64,000 bases of DNA from JADKIH01 sp031417395. GTDB taxonomy: Bacteria > Bacteroidota > Bacteroidia > AKYH767-A > 2013-40CM-41-45. The notes under the pieces were generated by a model, which saw only the letters and a list, made by a program, of their open reading frames with translations, made no database searches and was not told where the DNA came from. The stretch is from NCBI GenBank assembly GCA_031417395.1, contig JANOVM010000052.1, positions 68,330-132,329 on the forward strand. Direction: 5' to 3'. The position numbers were made by a program, and so were the translations under genes. How positions within the stretch are numbered: position 1 is the stretch's first letter; each line of letters begins with the position of its first letter. Shown here in pieces: positions 9,603 through 18,636 of this stretch.

Positions 9603-10055
9603 ATGAAAAAAGCAACAGTATTATTATCCTTAATTTTTTGTTTTGTATTAGCTACAAACAATGTAAATGCCCAGGCAACTAAATCTAAGTTTGATCTTTG
9701 GCCAGAATTAAAAACCTTTCATGGTGTAATGTCTGAAACCTTTCATCCAAGCGAAGAAGGTGATCTTGCTCCAATTAAAGAACGCAGCGTAGAGATGGAA
9801 TCAAAAGCTTTGGCTTTGTCGAAATCAAAAATCCCGGCTGACTTCAATAATAAAGGGGTAATAGAGGCTGTAAATAAACTGGAGATAGACAGCAAAGCGC
9901 TTAATGTGCTTGTTAAAAGCAAAGCCGACGATCAGAAAATTAAGGATGCCTTAAGTGACTTACACGATACATTTCACCACATAGTTGAGCGTTGTAAAAA
10001 AGGAGAAGAGCATGCAGAGCCTCAGAAAGAACAAAAAATTGAGGGTCGCGAATAA
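9603..10055 (+). CDS. Small secreted helical protein
   Basis: Unrecognised 150-residue protein with a strong signal peptide ending in NVNAQ. The mature part is all-helical in appearance. It has histidines spaced along the chain (KTFHGVMSETFHPSEEGD near the start; LHDTFHHIVERCKKGEEH near the end) and one cysteine. The pattern resembles the haem-free four-helix bundles of the cytochrome c'/CpxP-like type and would suit metal binding in the periplasm, but no haem CxxCH motif is present. The tail is acidic and glutamate-rich. A rho-independent terminator follows directly, so it is probably transcribed alone. Confidence 0.75.
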   Translation: MKKATVLLSLIFCFVLATNNVNAQATKSKFDLWPELKTFHGVMSETFHPSEEGDLAPIKERSVEMESKALALSKSKIPADFNNKGVIEAVNKLEIDSKALNVLVKSKADDQKIKDALSDLHDTFHHIVERCKKGEEHAEPQKEQKIEGRE

Positions 10056-10091
10056 TTATTTTTTCGTGGAATACTTTAAAAAATAATAAAG

Positions 10092-10125
10092 AAAGCGGAA
10101 GAGAAATACTTTTCCGCTTTTTTTT
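10092..10125 (+). terminator. Rho-independent terminator
   Basis: Stem AAAGCGGAA (10092-10100) pairs with TTCCGCTTT (10112-10120), followed by a T-run. It ends the 9603-10055 gene and lies 11 bp before the next start. Confidence 0.85.
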
Positions 10126-10135
10126 ATTGAATAAA

Positions 10136-10705
10136 ATGGAAAAGAAATTTTTCACTACAGTATTTTTTTTCATCATTACTTTCTCTGCAATAGCTCAATC
10201 TGCTATTGACACTATAGCGATAAAAGAACAATTATCTTTTATTTTAGAAAGAGATCAAAAACCAAGGAAAACGGGAGATTCTGTTTTGTTTATTCATTAT
10301 ATTGACAGTACTAATCTAATAATGCTGGAGGCAATCGTTAAAAAATTCGGTTGGCCGGGTCGAAGTTTAGTAGGGGCGAAGGGGAATAACACAGCATGGC
10401 TTGTAATTCAACACGCCGATTTACAAGCACAAGAAAAATATTTTCCAATGATTAAAAAATCTGTTGAAGCAGGGGAATCCCGGAAAATGGATCTTGCACT
10501 TCTAGAAGACAGAATTCTAATGCGTAAGGGTGAAAAACAAAAATATGGTTCACAGATAAGTATTAATCCCAAAACCGGAGCCCAGGAAATATGGCCGATT
10601 GAAGATGAAAAAAATGTCAATCGAAGGCGCTTAGATATAGGCCTCGAGCCCATGGAAGACTATGCAAAACGATTTGGAATGGAATATAAACTTCCTGAAA
10701 AATAA
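10136..10705 (+). CDS. Secreted DUF6624-type protein
   Basis: Member of a family annotated only as DUF6624. The conserved signature is visible: FGWPGRSLVGAKGNNTAWL, IQHADLQAQEKYFPMI, LLEDRILMRKGEKQKYGSQ and the terminal PIEDEKNVNRRRLDIGLEP. The ATG at 10136 starts a signal peptide (MEKKFFTTVFFFIITFSAIA); a TTG nine bases upstream is less likely. 189 residues. The family is common in Bacteroidota and often secreted; no activity is established that I can name. It stands alone between the terminator and a dispersed repeat. Confidence 0.8.
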   Translation: MEKKFFTTVFFFIITFSAIAQSAIDTIAIKEQLSFILERDQKPRKTGDSVLFIHYIDSTNLIMLEAIVKKFGWPGRSLVGAKGNNTAWLVIQHADLQAQEKYFPMIKKSVEAGESRKMDLALLEDRILMRKGEKQKYGSQISINPKTGAQEIWPIEDEKNVNRRRLDIGLEPMEDYAKRFGMEYKLPEK

Positions 10706-10766
10706 AAAATATTACAAATGTTTCCCGGAATAATGCATGAAAAAATTCTTTTCTTTATACCCTAAT

Positions 10767-10806
10767 CTTTGTGGTTCTCTTTGAGATCATTGTGTACTTT
10801 GTGGTT
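10767..10806. repeat. TTTGTGGTT repeat pair
   Basis: Two copies of CTTTGTGGTT (10767-10776 and 10797-10806) with a 30-bp period, separated by related CTCTTTGAG/GTGTACTTT text. This resembles the dispersed 'TTTGTGGTTA' intergenic repeats common in Bacteroidota genomes. Apart from this the 10706-10905 gap looks empty. Confidence 0.5.
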
Positions 10807-10905
10807 AAATTCCGACAGTAATAATTTCCCAAAATTAAATTCAATTTCCTAATCAAAGAAGGCATATATATCCTACTTTCTTGAAATATTTTTCAATTCG
10901 TTTAT

Positions 10906-12078
10906 ATGACAGACTCAAATTATCTGAAATCGTTATTTCTAATCAACCCTGAAATAACATACTTAAACACCGGATCCTATGGCGCCTGTCCAAAACCCGT
11001 TTTTGATGATTATCAAAAATGGCAAAGAGAACTTGAATTCGAAGCCGTCCAGTTTATTGCTGTCAATGGCCCTAAATACCTTGAGCAGTCAAGAAATGCT
11101 CTGGCAAATTTCATTCACTGCAATGGCGATGATGTAGTTTTTGTTTCCAATCCAACGTATGCTTCCAACATTATTGTTAAGAGTTTAAAATTAAACCCGG
11201 GCGATGAAATACTCACAACTGATCTAGAGTATGGAGCCATTGATAAAACCTGGGAATACTATTGTAAAAAAAGTGGAGCAAAAGTAATACGGCAGAAAAT
11301 AGAGCTGCCCATTATTTCCAAAGAAACATTTATAGAACAATTTTTTCGAGGCTTAAGCAATAAGACGGTGGCTGTATTTTTAAGTCACATAACTAGTTCT
11401 ACTGCATTAATTTTTCCGATTAAAGAAATTTGTGAAATTGCAAAGGAGAAGGGATTGCTTACCTGTATAGACGGTGCACATGCACCAGGACATGTACCAA
11501 TTGACCTTTCGCAGTTAAAAGCGGATATATACACAGGAGCCTGCCACAAATGGATGATGACACCTAAAGGAAGTTCTTTTCTCTACGTTAAAAGAGAGTT
11601 GCAGCCTTTGTTTGATCCTTTGGTAATCAGCTGGGGTTATGAAAGTGCAAACCCATCTCATTCCAAATTCCTTGATTATCACCAATTGCAAGGAACACGT
11701 GATATTTCAGCTTTTCTTACTATTCCCAAAGCATTAGAATTTATGAAGGAGCATAATTGGCATCAGATAGCAGCAGAATGCAGAGCTTTGATAAAAAACA
11801 ATGCTTTGAGATTTTGTAATCTGTTAGGCTCTTATGTTTTAGCACCACTAACTGACGATTTCATTGGACAAATGATAAGCTTTCCGTTAAAAACTACTCA
11901 ACCGGAAAAAATTTACCGCCTGCTTTTTGATAAATATAAAATTGAAGTACCCATTATGAAGCATGGAGAGCGAATATTTCTAAGGATTTCTATTCAGGGT
12001 TTTAATAGTCAGAATGATTTAGACAAACTCTATTCAGCCCTTGAGGAAATTATTAAAACCACCGATTTAATTTTTTAA
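10906..12078 (+). CDS. Class V aminotransferase-fold PLP enzyme
   Basis: PLP-dependent enzyme of the class V fold (cysteine desulfurase / isopenicillin N epimerase-like group), 390 residues. Visible features: LNTGSYGACPKPVFDDYQKW at the N-terminus, the substrate/PLP segment VFVSNPTYASN, the PLP-nitrogen aspartate in TCIDGAHAPGH, and the Schiff-base lysine in GACHKWMMTPKG. The HKWM...PKG context fits isopenicillin-N-epimerase-like proteins better than true NifS/SufS desulfurases; no conserved catalytic-loop cysteine is evident. The substrate is unknown. No signal peptide, so cytoplasmic. It is upstream of the CoA-transferase genes but 65 bp away, and functional linkage is unproven. Confidence 0.85.
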   Translation: MTDSNYLKSLFLINPEITYLNTGSYGACPKPVFDDYQKWQRELEFEAVQFIAVNGPKYLEQSRNALANFIHCNGDDVVFVSNPTYASNIIVKSLKLNPGDEILTTDLEYGAIDKTWEYYCKKSGAKVIRQKIELPIISKETFIEQFFRGLSNKTVAVFLSHITSSTALIFPIKEICEIAKEKGLLTCIDGAHAPGHVPIDLSQLKADIYTGACHKWMMTPKGSSFLYVKRELQPLFDPLVISWGYESANPSHSKFLDYHQLQGTRDISAFLTIPKALEFMKEHNWHQIAAECRALIKNNALRFCNLLGSYVLAPLTDDFIGQMISFPLKTTQPEKIYRLLFDKYKIEVPIMKHGERIFLRISIQGFNSQNDLDKLYSALEEIIKTTDLIF

Positions 12079-12143
12079 TCACAATTTCAAATCATACTTT
12101 TGAATCACCTAAGCCGGCTTAAGATTCCGGCAAAGCAACACGC

Positions 12144-12839
12144 ATGAATAAAGTAGTTTCAAATGCAGACGAAGCCCTCAACGGACTGAAAGACAATATG
12201 ACCTTAATGGTTGGAGGTTTCGGCCTTTGTGGAATACCCGAAAATTCCATTGCAGCACTGGTAAGGAAAAAAGTGAAAGGTCTGACTTGCATATCTAACA
12301 ATGCGGGCGTAGATGATTTTGGCCTTGGTTTGCTTTTGCAGGAAAAGATGATAAAGAAAATGATTTCTTCCTATGTGGGCGAGAATGCAGAATTTGAAAG
12401 GCAATTACTCAGCGGAGAGCTGGAAGTAGAATTGATACCGCAGGGCACACTGGCAACGCGCTGCCTTGCCGCCGGCTATGGAATGCCTGCCATATTTACA
12501 CCCGCCGGAGCAGGAACAGAAGTTGCAGAAGGAAAAGAAATCCGCATCTTCAACGGAAAAGAACATTTGCTAGAATATGCCTTCGAAGCTGATTTCGCTT
12601 TAGTCAAAGCCTGGAAAGGCGACACACAAGGCAATTTAATTTTCCGCGCAACAGCCCGTAACTTCAGTCCGCTAATGGCTATGGCAGGAAAAATAACTGT
12701 TGCAGAAGTAGAAGAACTCGTCCCCGCAGGACAACTTGACCCAAACAACATTCATACACCTGGCATTTATGTACACCGAATTTTCCAGGGAAAGAATTAT
12801 GAGAAGAGGATTGAGCAAAGAACTGTGAGGAAGAAATAA
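12144..12839 (+). CDS. scoA: 3-oxoacid CoA-transferase subunit A
   Basis: Alpha subunit of succinyl-CoA:3-ketoacid CoA-transferase, which moves CoA from succinyl-CoA to acetoacetate in ketone-body or acetoacetate use. The 231-residue protein shows the family N-terminus (LMVGGFGLCGIPENSI), then ISNNAGVDDFGLGLLL, the GTLATRCLAAGYGMPAIFTPAG region and the C-terminal VEELVPAGQLDPNNIHTPGIYV motif. The partner subunit B follows at 13151. The two genes are normally adjacent or overlapping; here about 310 bp of repeats and a gene remnant separate them. Confidence 0.93.
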   Translation: MNKVVSNADEALNGLKDNMTLMVGGFGLCGIPENSIAALVRKKVKGLTCISNNAGVDDFGLGLLLQEKMIKKMISSYVGENAEFERQLLSGELEVELIPQGTLATRCLAAGYGMPAIFTPAGAGTEVAEGKEIRIFNGKEHLLEYAFEADFALVKAWKGDTQGNLIFRATARNFSPLMAMAGKITVAEVEELVPAGQLDPNNIHTPGIYVHRIFQGKNYEKRIEQRTVRKK

Positions 12840-12922
12840 TTTGAGAATTTGGGAATTTGAAAATTTGAAAATGGCGGGAATTAAATGGTTATAATTTGGG
12901 AATTTGAGAATTTAAAAATGTT
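12840..12922. repeat. ATTTGARA repeat cluster
   Basis: Several units of the type AATTTGAGA / AATTTGGGA / AATTTGAAA lie in two patches (about 12840-12870 and 12892-12918). Related arrays recur at 33904-33938 and, in reverse orientation, at 34053-34086, so this is a dispersed repeat of this genome. It immediately precedes the four-helix-bundle gene remnant. Confidence 0.65.
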
Positions 12923-12944
12923 GGGAGTAAATAAATATTAATGT

Positions 12945-13157
12945 TTGATGGAGAATATATTTATGAAAATGAGATTGAGTGATTTAACTATTGATAAAAG
13001 CGCGTTCTTTGTGGAAGATATGCGGGACGATAAAAAAAATGTAATTGTAGAAAAGTCATTTCAATTTGCAGTTCAGATAATTGAATTTACTGATTTATTA
13101 AAGGAACAAAAGAGATATTCTCTTTCCAATCAACTTTTCAAATTAAAAGCATGTTAG
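12945..13157 (+). pseudogene. N-terminal remnant of a four-helix-bundle (23S rRNA IVS-type) protein
   Basis: The 70-residue frame carries the start of a four-helix-bundle protein of the type encoded in 23S rRNA intervening sequences: DDKKNVIVEKSFQFAVQII then EFTDLLKEQKRYSLSNQLFK. Family members are about 115-130 residues and continue with a GTSIGAN-like helix; here the frame ends after the second helix in KLKAC. Its 3' end overlaps the start of scoB by 7 bp, so the distal half has been lost or was never included. It most likely arrived together with the ATTTGARA repeats upstream and split the scoA/scoB pair. A functional short protein is less likely. Confidence 0.6.
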
Positions 13158-13810
13158 ACAAAACCGGAATCGCCAAACGAATCGCCCGCGAAGTAAAGGA
13201 CGGATATTATGTAAACCTTGGAATAGGCATACCTACTTTGGTTGCCAATTATATTCCTGAAGGAATCAATGTTGTTTTGCAATCTGAAAATGGATTGCTG
13301 GGCATGGGGCCATTTCCTTATGAAGGAGAAGAAGATCCGGATTTGATTAATGCGGGTAAGCAGACAATCACTACTGTTGCAGGCTCAGCTTTTTTCGATT
13401 CAGCGATGAGCTTTGGAATGATCCGGGCAGGAAAAGTCGATCTTACGATTCTGGGCGCCATGGAAGTGAGTGAGAACGGTGACATTGCCAACTGGAAAAT
13501 ACCGGGCAAGATGGTAAAAGGAATGGGAGGAGCCATGGATCTTGTTGCATCGGCTAAGCATATCATCGTTGCAATGCAGCATGTGAACAAAGCGGGCGAA
13601 TCAAAACTGCTTCCTGCTTGCACATTACCATTAACAGGCAAGCGTTGCGTTAAAAGAATTGTAACTGAATTCGGCGTGTTGGATGTCATGCCCGAAGGAG
13701 GATTTAAACTAATTGAACTTGCTCCGGGGGTGAGTGTAGAGCAGGTGAAAAATGCTACAGCAGGGAAATTGACTATTGACAAAGAGGTCAAAGAGATGGT
13801 GTTGGATTAA
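13151..13810 (+). CDS. scoB: 3-oxoacid CoA-transferase subunit B
   Basis: Beta subunit, carrying the catalytic glutamate in the family motif SENGLLGMGP (here QSENGLLGMGPFPYEGEED). Other landmarks: GYYVNLGIGIPTLVANYIP at the N-terminus, GGAMDLVASAKHI and the terminal VTEFGVLDV segment. 219 residues, complete. It begins inside the last 7 bp of the gene remnant upstream. Probably still co-expressed with scoA, since no terminator is visible in the intervening segment. Confidence 0.93.
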   Translation: MLDKTGIAKRIAREVKDGYYVNLGIGIPTLVANYIPEGINVVLQSENGLLGMGPFPYEGEEDPDLINAGKQTITTVAGSAFFDSAMSFGMIRAGKVDLTILGAMEVSENGDIANWKIPGKMVKGMGGAMDLVASAKHIIVAMQHVNKAGESKLLPACTLPLTGKRCVKRIVTEFGVLDVMPEGGFKLIELAPGVSVEQVKNATAGKLTIDKEVKEMVLD

Positions 13811-13904
13811 TATTCAAAACTTAAACCTTCTCAACGGGTTTTTTTAAAGAATTTGACAAGTTTTTCAGCAACTATTAATATAATTATAGTCTCACTTGTA
13901 TTTT

Positions 13905-13912
13905 TATATTTG
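13905..13912 (+). promoter_or_regulatory. candidate -7 element for the glycosyltransferase operon
   Basis: TATATTTG is a perfect match to the Bacteroidota -7 consensus TAnnTTTG and lies 38 bp before the start of the first glycosyltransferase gene. A clear -33 TTTG at the usual 17-23 bp spacing is not seen. Confidence 0.4.
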
Positions 13913-13949
13913 CAAAATGTTTATTCTTGAAATTTAGTTAATTACAAAA

Positions 13950-16004
13950 ATGCTTTTTATTAAACCCGGCTACAGGAATCACTTTCCTTTTATCATTTTT
14001 TATACTGCATTTCTAATAATAGGCCTGTTTATTTTTAAGGACTATGGCATTCCCTGGGATGAAAATGCCTGTAGAGTTGATATGGGCATTGTGAATTTCG
14101 ATTATATTTTCAACGGTAACTACAAAGCATTAATCGAAGGTAATGCCAAATATCATGGACCTTCTTTTGAAATGCTGTTATTGGCCATTGAAAGGATATT
14201 TAATATAAGTGATACAAGGAATATTTTCCTAATGCGTCATTTAGTTAACTTCCTGCTTTTTGCAACAGCTGTTTTATTTTTTTACCGTCTATGTCTGAAA
14301 CATTTTAAAAATAAATGGATACCATTTCTTGGTCCGGTTTTACTTGTATTAAGTCCTAGGATTTTTGCCGATTCCTTTTACAATTCCAAGGATTTGGCTT
14401 TTCTATCCATGGTAATTATTAGTTTATTTACTACAACGATTTTTATTGAAAAGAAAAATTATAAGTCGGCATTTATCAATGCTTTGATTACCGCTTTCAT
14501 GGTTGACATTAGAATCATGGGTATTATCATACCGATGTTTACCGGTTTAATTCTATTAATCGATTTTATAAAAAATTCAGATCAAAGAAAAGGATTATTA
14601 AAGCTTACTCTTTTCTACCTGGTTTTACTTGTTGGATTTATTATTTTGTTCTGGCCGGTTTTATGGCGTAATCCAATTGAACAATTTATTCTTGCTTTCA
14701 AAGAAAACAGTAAATTCCCGTGGGAAGGTTATGTATTGTTTATGGGGAAGGAATATCCTTCTTTGCAGCTTCCTTTTCATTATCTGCCCTTTTGGATTCT
14801 TATTTCGACACCAATTTTATATGTTTTATTGTTTCTTGCCTCATTGTATTTTCTTGTTAAGAACGTAATTCAAAAAACCAAAGTGCAAATTGCAGAGTGG
14901 CTTCATCTTTTTGTTTTTTTTCTTCCTATTCTAAGTGTCATTCTTCTTCATTCAGTAGTTTATGATGGGTGGAGGCATCTTTATTTTATTTACCCTTCTT
15001 TTATTTTTATTACCCTAATAAGTGTAGATAATCTTCTTAAAAAAGTAAAAGAAACCAAATTTGATATTTTATTTAAAACAGGAATTATGGCGTACTGCCT
15101 TTTTGTTTTACTTACAATGGTTCGTCTTCACCCATTTGAAAATTTATATTTTAATTTCATCGCAGGAAATTCGCTTAAAGAAATTCGCGATAGATATGAA
15201 ATGGATTATTGGGGGTTAAGCTATAAACAAGCATTAGAACATATACTTAAAAATGATACGGCATCGCATATTACCTTGTGTTATACGGAACCTGCACCGG
15301 GATTAGATAATACGAAAATATTTTCTGAAAAAGAGAAAGCTAGAATTTTTTACACTCCTGCCGTTGAACTTGCCGATTATGCCCTAACTGCATATCGATA
15401 TGTGCGCGGTCCCTATAAATGTTTGGCTGATTACGATATTAAACGCAACGACGGTGTAATACATTCTGTCTTTGATTTACGAAAAAAGAAATTATTGTTA
15501 AACGATGATAAATATATTGTCAGCAAATTTTCATATGACTACGAGACAACACCCGTATCAAATTTTGAATGTAATGCTGTTAAATTGGAAGGGGCATATT
15601 CAGGTAATAGGGCTGAAGTTTTTAATTCTTCGATTCCTTTTGGCGCTGTATTTAATATCAATGTTCCTGTAGAACCATCCGGTATTTCACACAATAAATA
15701 TCTTGAAATGAACTTCATGGTCAAGACTCCTAAAGAAATTGAGGCCGGTGTTATTGTACAAATAGACTCAGGTGCAGGGACAACCTATTTTTGGGTGGTT
15801 TATGAACTACAAACTACACTGAAAAATACCTGGATGAAAAAGGAATTTAAAATAAAGCTTCCCGAAACTGTTTCATCCAAGGATAGAATTAAATTATATA
15901 TTTGGAATTCTGTCTATAACGATTTTTTTGTCGACAACTATAATGTTAATTTCTATTATGTTCCAAAGGAGGTTATGGATAAGGTAATGAAAGCATATCC
16001 TTAA
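13950..16004 (+). CDS. GT-C-fold membrane glycosyltransferase with C-terminal beta module
   Basis: Polytopic inner-membrane protein, 684 residues, of the GT39/ArnT-like GT-C class that uses lipid-phosphate sugars. The first extracytoplasmic loop has acidic residues in the expected place (DYGIPWDENACRVDM); about ten hydrophobic helices run to around residue 390. The remaining soluble part ends in a beta-rich module (about residues 545-680) with the motif KLYIWNSVYNDFFVDNYNVNF. The same motif recurs in the two other GT-C proteins and the FG-GAP protein of this locus. First gene of a four-gene plus-strand operon. Acceptor and sugar are unknown; exopolysaccharide or protein glycosylation are both possible. 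Confidence 0.75.
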   Translation: MLFIKPGYRNHFPFIIFYTAFLIIGLFIFKDYGIPWDENACRVDMGIVNFDYIFNGNYKALIEGNAKYHGPSFEMLLLAIERIFNISDTRNIFLMRHLVNFLLFATAVLFFYRLCLKHFKNKWIPFLGPVLLVLSPRIFADSFYNSKDLAFLSMVIISLFTTTIFIEKKNYKSAFINALITAFMVDIRIMGIIIPMFTGLILLIDFIKNSDQRKGLLKLTLFYLVLLVGFIILFWPVLWRNPIEQFILAFKENSKFPWEGYVLFMGKEYPSLQLPFHYLPFWILISTPILYVLLFLASLYFLVKNVIQKTKVQIAEWLHLFVFFLPILSVILLHSVVYDGWRHLYFIYPSFIFITLISVDNLLKKVKETKFDILFKTGIMAYCLFVLLTMVRLHPFENLYFNFIAGNSLKEIRDRYEMDYWGLSYKQALEHILKNDTASHITLCYTEPAPGLDNTKIFSEKEKARIFYTPAVELADYALTAYRYVRGPYKCLADYDIKRNDGVIHSVFDLRKKKLLLNDDKYIVSKFSYDYETTPVSNFECNAVKLEGAYSGNRAEVFNSSIPFGAVFNINVPVEPSGISHNKYLEMNFMVKTPKEIEAGVIVQIDSGAGTTYFWVVYELQTTLKNTWMKKEFKIKLPETVSSKDRIKLYIWNSVYNDFFVDNYNVNFYYVPKEVMDKVMKAYP

Positions 16005-16039
16005 TGGAAGGAATAGGAAACCATTAATTTTTATAAGAA

Positions 16040-17869
16040 ATGAAATTATCAGATTTTATTCGTTCCAAGCGTTTCTCTGTTTTCACTATTTCCGTTATTA
16101 CCATTATCCTGGCTTATTTTACGTATACAGGGCGTTGGTTAGGTGACGACAAAAGTGCGTGGAGACGTATCGTAGATTCCGACGGACGCGGTTACTATGC
16201 ATATTTACCGGCCGTATTGATTTTTCATGACATGAAATTTGATTTCATAAAAGAACAGGAGGATACGATTTATGGAAAAGGCTCATCAGAGTATCTTTAT
16301 TTGCAAAATGGGAATAGAGGAAATAAATACTTTATTGGAGTATCCATTTTTTTATTGCCATTTTTCCTTTTAGCAACATTGGTTTCCTATTGCATGGGTC
16401 TTCCCATAACCGGCTACAACCCGGTGTATTTCGGATCGATAAGCATTGCTTCTTTATTTTATTTAGCAATAGCTTTATATTATATTCGAAAATTTTTAAA
16501 GCTCTATAATATAAGGGATGTATGGATAAGTGTTATGTTTATAATGCTTGTTTTTGGTACAAATATTTACTACTTCTCTGTATATGCACCAAGTAATTCG
16601 CATATTTTTTCTTTTTGTGCGATAAGCGTATTTGTTTATAACCTGAAAAAATTTGAACTGGAAAATAAGAAATCATTTTTATTAACAGCTGCTGTTGCCC
16701 TAAGTCTTATTACGTTGCTTCGGCCTATTAATATTATTGTTGTATTGGCAGTTCCTTTTTTATGCGGAAGTTGGGAAAGATTTCTGGGACTCATTAATAA
16801 TATTTTGAAAAATAAATTGAATCTCATTCTTTGTATCCTTATTTATTCAGGCATCGTTTTTTTACAACCCTTGATGTTATATTTTACCTATGGTGGATTT
16901 TTTCACTGGCCTTATGAAGGAGAAAGCTTTGATTTTCTTAATCCTCATTTTCTGGATACCCTTTTCAGTTATAGAAAAGGGTTGTTTATATATACACCGT
17001 TAATGTTTCTTGCGATTATTTCCATATTTTTTAAATGGAAGAAAAATATTTTTTCCATAGCATCCTTTTTTTTATTTTTTATTATATTGAATTACATTTT
17101 TTCATCCTGGTGTGCCTGGGATTATGGCGGATCTTATGGACTGCGTGCTTTTATTGAATTTTACCCTATATTTATAATACCATTGTCCATCAGCTTAAAC
17201 GAAGTTATTAAGAAGTGGAAATTAATGTTAATTGCAGTTTTATTTATTTCACTGATAATTGTCAGTTTGATTCAGACATATCAATATCAGAAGCAGATTA
17301 TTATAGCGGAAATGACTAAAGAAATATTTTGGAAAGTCTTTTTAAAAACAGGCTTAAAAAACAGAAACGTTGCTATACCGATTATTAATATCGAACCCGA
17401 CGAAAAAAATATAGCATACAGAAGCATTATTCTAAATAACTTTGAAGGTGTCGAAGATTGGGGAGCCGACAACACAATAACAGAAGAAGATTGTTTTTCT
17501 CCAAAACACAGTGTCAAAATAAGCAATGAAGCTCAATTCAGCCCTTCTTATATGAAGTCATTCAAAGACCTTTCTGAAAATAAAGTTTCTTTTGTCAAGG
17601 TTACCATGCGGGCGAAGTTATTAGATGGAAAAGCCGAAAGCGCTTTGATTGTTAGTTTTGAAAAAGCAGATCAGCAGGTTTTTAGTTACAACAATTATCC
17701 AATTCTAATGGACGAAGATGAAATAGGCAATTGGAAAAAAATTAATTATTGTGTGCGAATTCCTTATCTTTCCGGAGAAGGTGTTATGAAAGTATATGGC
17801 TGGAATTTTACCAAATATCCTGTTTTTATCGACGATATGCAGGTTGAACTTATTACATTAAAGCAATAG
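16040..17869 (+). CDS. GT-C-like membrane glycosyltransferase, copy 1 of a paralogous pair
   Basis: 609-residue multi-pass membrane protein, paralogous to the product of 18633-20465. Shared landmarks are the early acidic loop DSDGRGYYAYLPAVLIF, then LFSYRKGLFIYTPL and YGGSYGLRAFIEFYP. The pattern of one acidic first loop followed by 10-12 helices fits lipid-linked-sugar transferases. Roughly the last 130 residues are a soluble beta-sandwich module, expected outside the membrane, ending in MKVYGWNFTKYPVFIDDMQVEL. It lies 36 bp after the previous GT-C gene. Function within the polysaccharide locus is inferred from context only. Confidence 0.7.
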   Translation: MKLSDFIRSKRFSVFTISVITIILAYFTYTGRWLGDDKSAWRRIVDSDGRGYYAYLPAVLIFHDMKFDFIKEQEDTIYGKGSSEYLYLQNGNRGNKYFIGVSIFLLPFFLLATLVSYCMGLPITGYNPVYFGSISIASLFYLAIALYYIRKFLKLYNIRDVWISVMFIMLVFGTNIYYFSVYAPSNSHIFSFCAISVFVYNLKKFELENKKSFLLTAAVALSLITLLRPINIIVVLAVPFLCGSWERFLGLINNILKNKLNLILCILIYSGIVFLQPLMLYFTYGGFFHWPYEGESFDFLNPHFLDTLFSYRKGLFIYTPLMFLAIISIFFKWKKNIFSIASFFLFFIILNYIFSSWCAWDYGGSYGLRAFIEFYPIFIIPLSISLNEVIKKWKLMLIAVLFISLIIVSLIQTYQYQKQIIIAEMTKEIFWKVFLKTGLKNRNVAIPIINIEPDEKNIAYRSIILNNFEGVEDWGADNTITEEDCFSPKHSVKISNEAQFSPSYMKSFKDLSENKVSFVKVTMRAKLLDGKAESALIVSFEKADQQVFSYNNYPILMDEDEIGNWKKINYCVRIPYLSGEGVMKVYGWNFTKYPVFIDDMQVELITLKQ

Positions 17870-17913
17870 GGGTTAATATACTTTAATTTATAAATTTACC
17901 ACAAATCATACAC

Positions 17914-18636
17914 ATGCCATTTAATAAACTTTCCATAGTTATTCCCTGTTACAACGAAGAGAAAACGGTACACCTTATCCTGGATAGGGTTAAAATGGTT
18001 AATTTGAAGAATGATATAATAAAAGAAATAATTTTAGTGAATGATTGTTCTAAAGATAATACGGCAAGGGCTATAGAGGATTATATCCGCCTTAATCCCG
18101 GAATGAATTTTCAACTTATTAATCACCCGGTTAATATGGGTAAGGGTGCAGCCATACATACAGGAATTTCAAAAGCAACAGGAGATTATTTAATTGTTCA
18201 GGATGCTGACCTGGAATACAACCCAAACGAATACAATTTCCTTATTCAGCCTATTTTGGATGGTTTTGCCGATGTTGTTTTTGGTTCTCGTTTTATGGGA
18301 GGCAATCCACATCGTATATTATTTTTCTGGCATTCAATAGGGAATAAGTTCCTTACAACTATTTCAAATGCATTTACAAATCTCAACCTTACTGATATGG
18401 AAACGTGTTACAAGCTTTTCAAGACAGAAATAATTAAAAACATAAAATTAAAGGAAAAGAGATTCGGATTTGAGCCGGAAGTTACAGCAAAGATATCTCG
18501 CGTAAAGAATGTACGCATTTATGAGGTTGGCATTTCATATTATGGCCGCACCTATGAAGAAGGTAAAAAGATCGGATGGAAAGATGGATTTCGTGCTATC
18601 TGGTGCATTCTAAAATATAATCTCTGGAGCAAATGA
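17914..18636 (+). CDS. GT2 glycosyltransferase, DPM1-like
   Basis: Cytoplasmic GT-A glycosyltransferase of family 2, 240 residues, resembling dolichyl/polyprenyl-phosphate mannose or glucose synthases. Visible: LSIVIPCYNEEKTVHLIL at the N-terminus, NMGKGAAIHTGI, and the metal-binding QDADLEYNPNEY (DxD). No C-terminal membrane helices, unlike many polyprenyl-phosphate synthases. It probably makes a polyprenyl-phosphate sugar that the flanking GT-C enzymes use as donor. Its stop overlaps the next start (ATGA), implying translational coupling. Confidence 0.88.
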   Translation: MPFNKLSIVIPCYNEEKTVHLILDRVKMVNLKNDIIKEIILVNDCSKDNTARAIEDYIRLNPGMNFQLINHPVNMGKGAAIHTGISKATGDYLIVQDADLEYNPNEYNFLIQPILDGFADVVFGSRFMGGNPHRILFFWHSIGNKFLTTISNAFTNLNLTDMETCYKLFKTEIIKNIKLKEKRFGFEPEVTAKISRVKNVRIYEVGISYYGRTYEEGKKIGWKDGFRAIWCILKYNLWSK

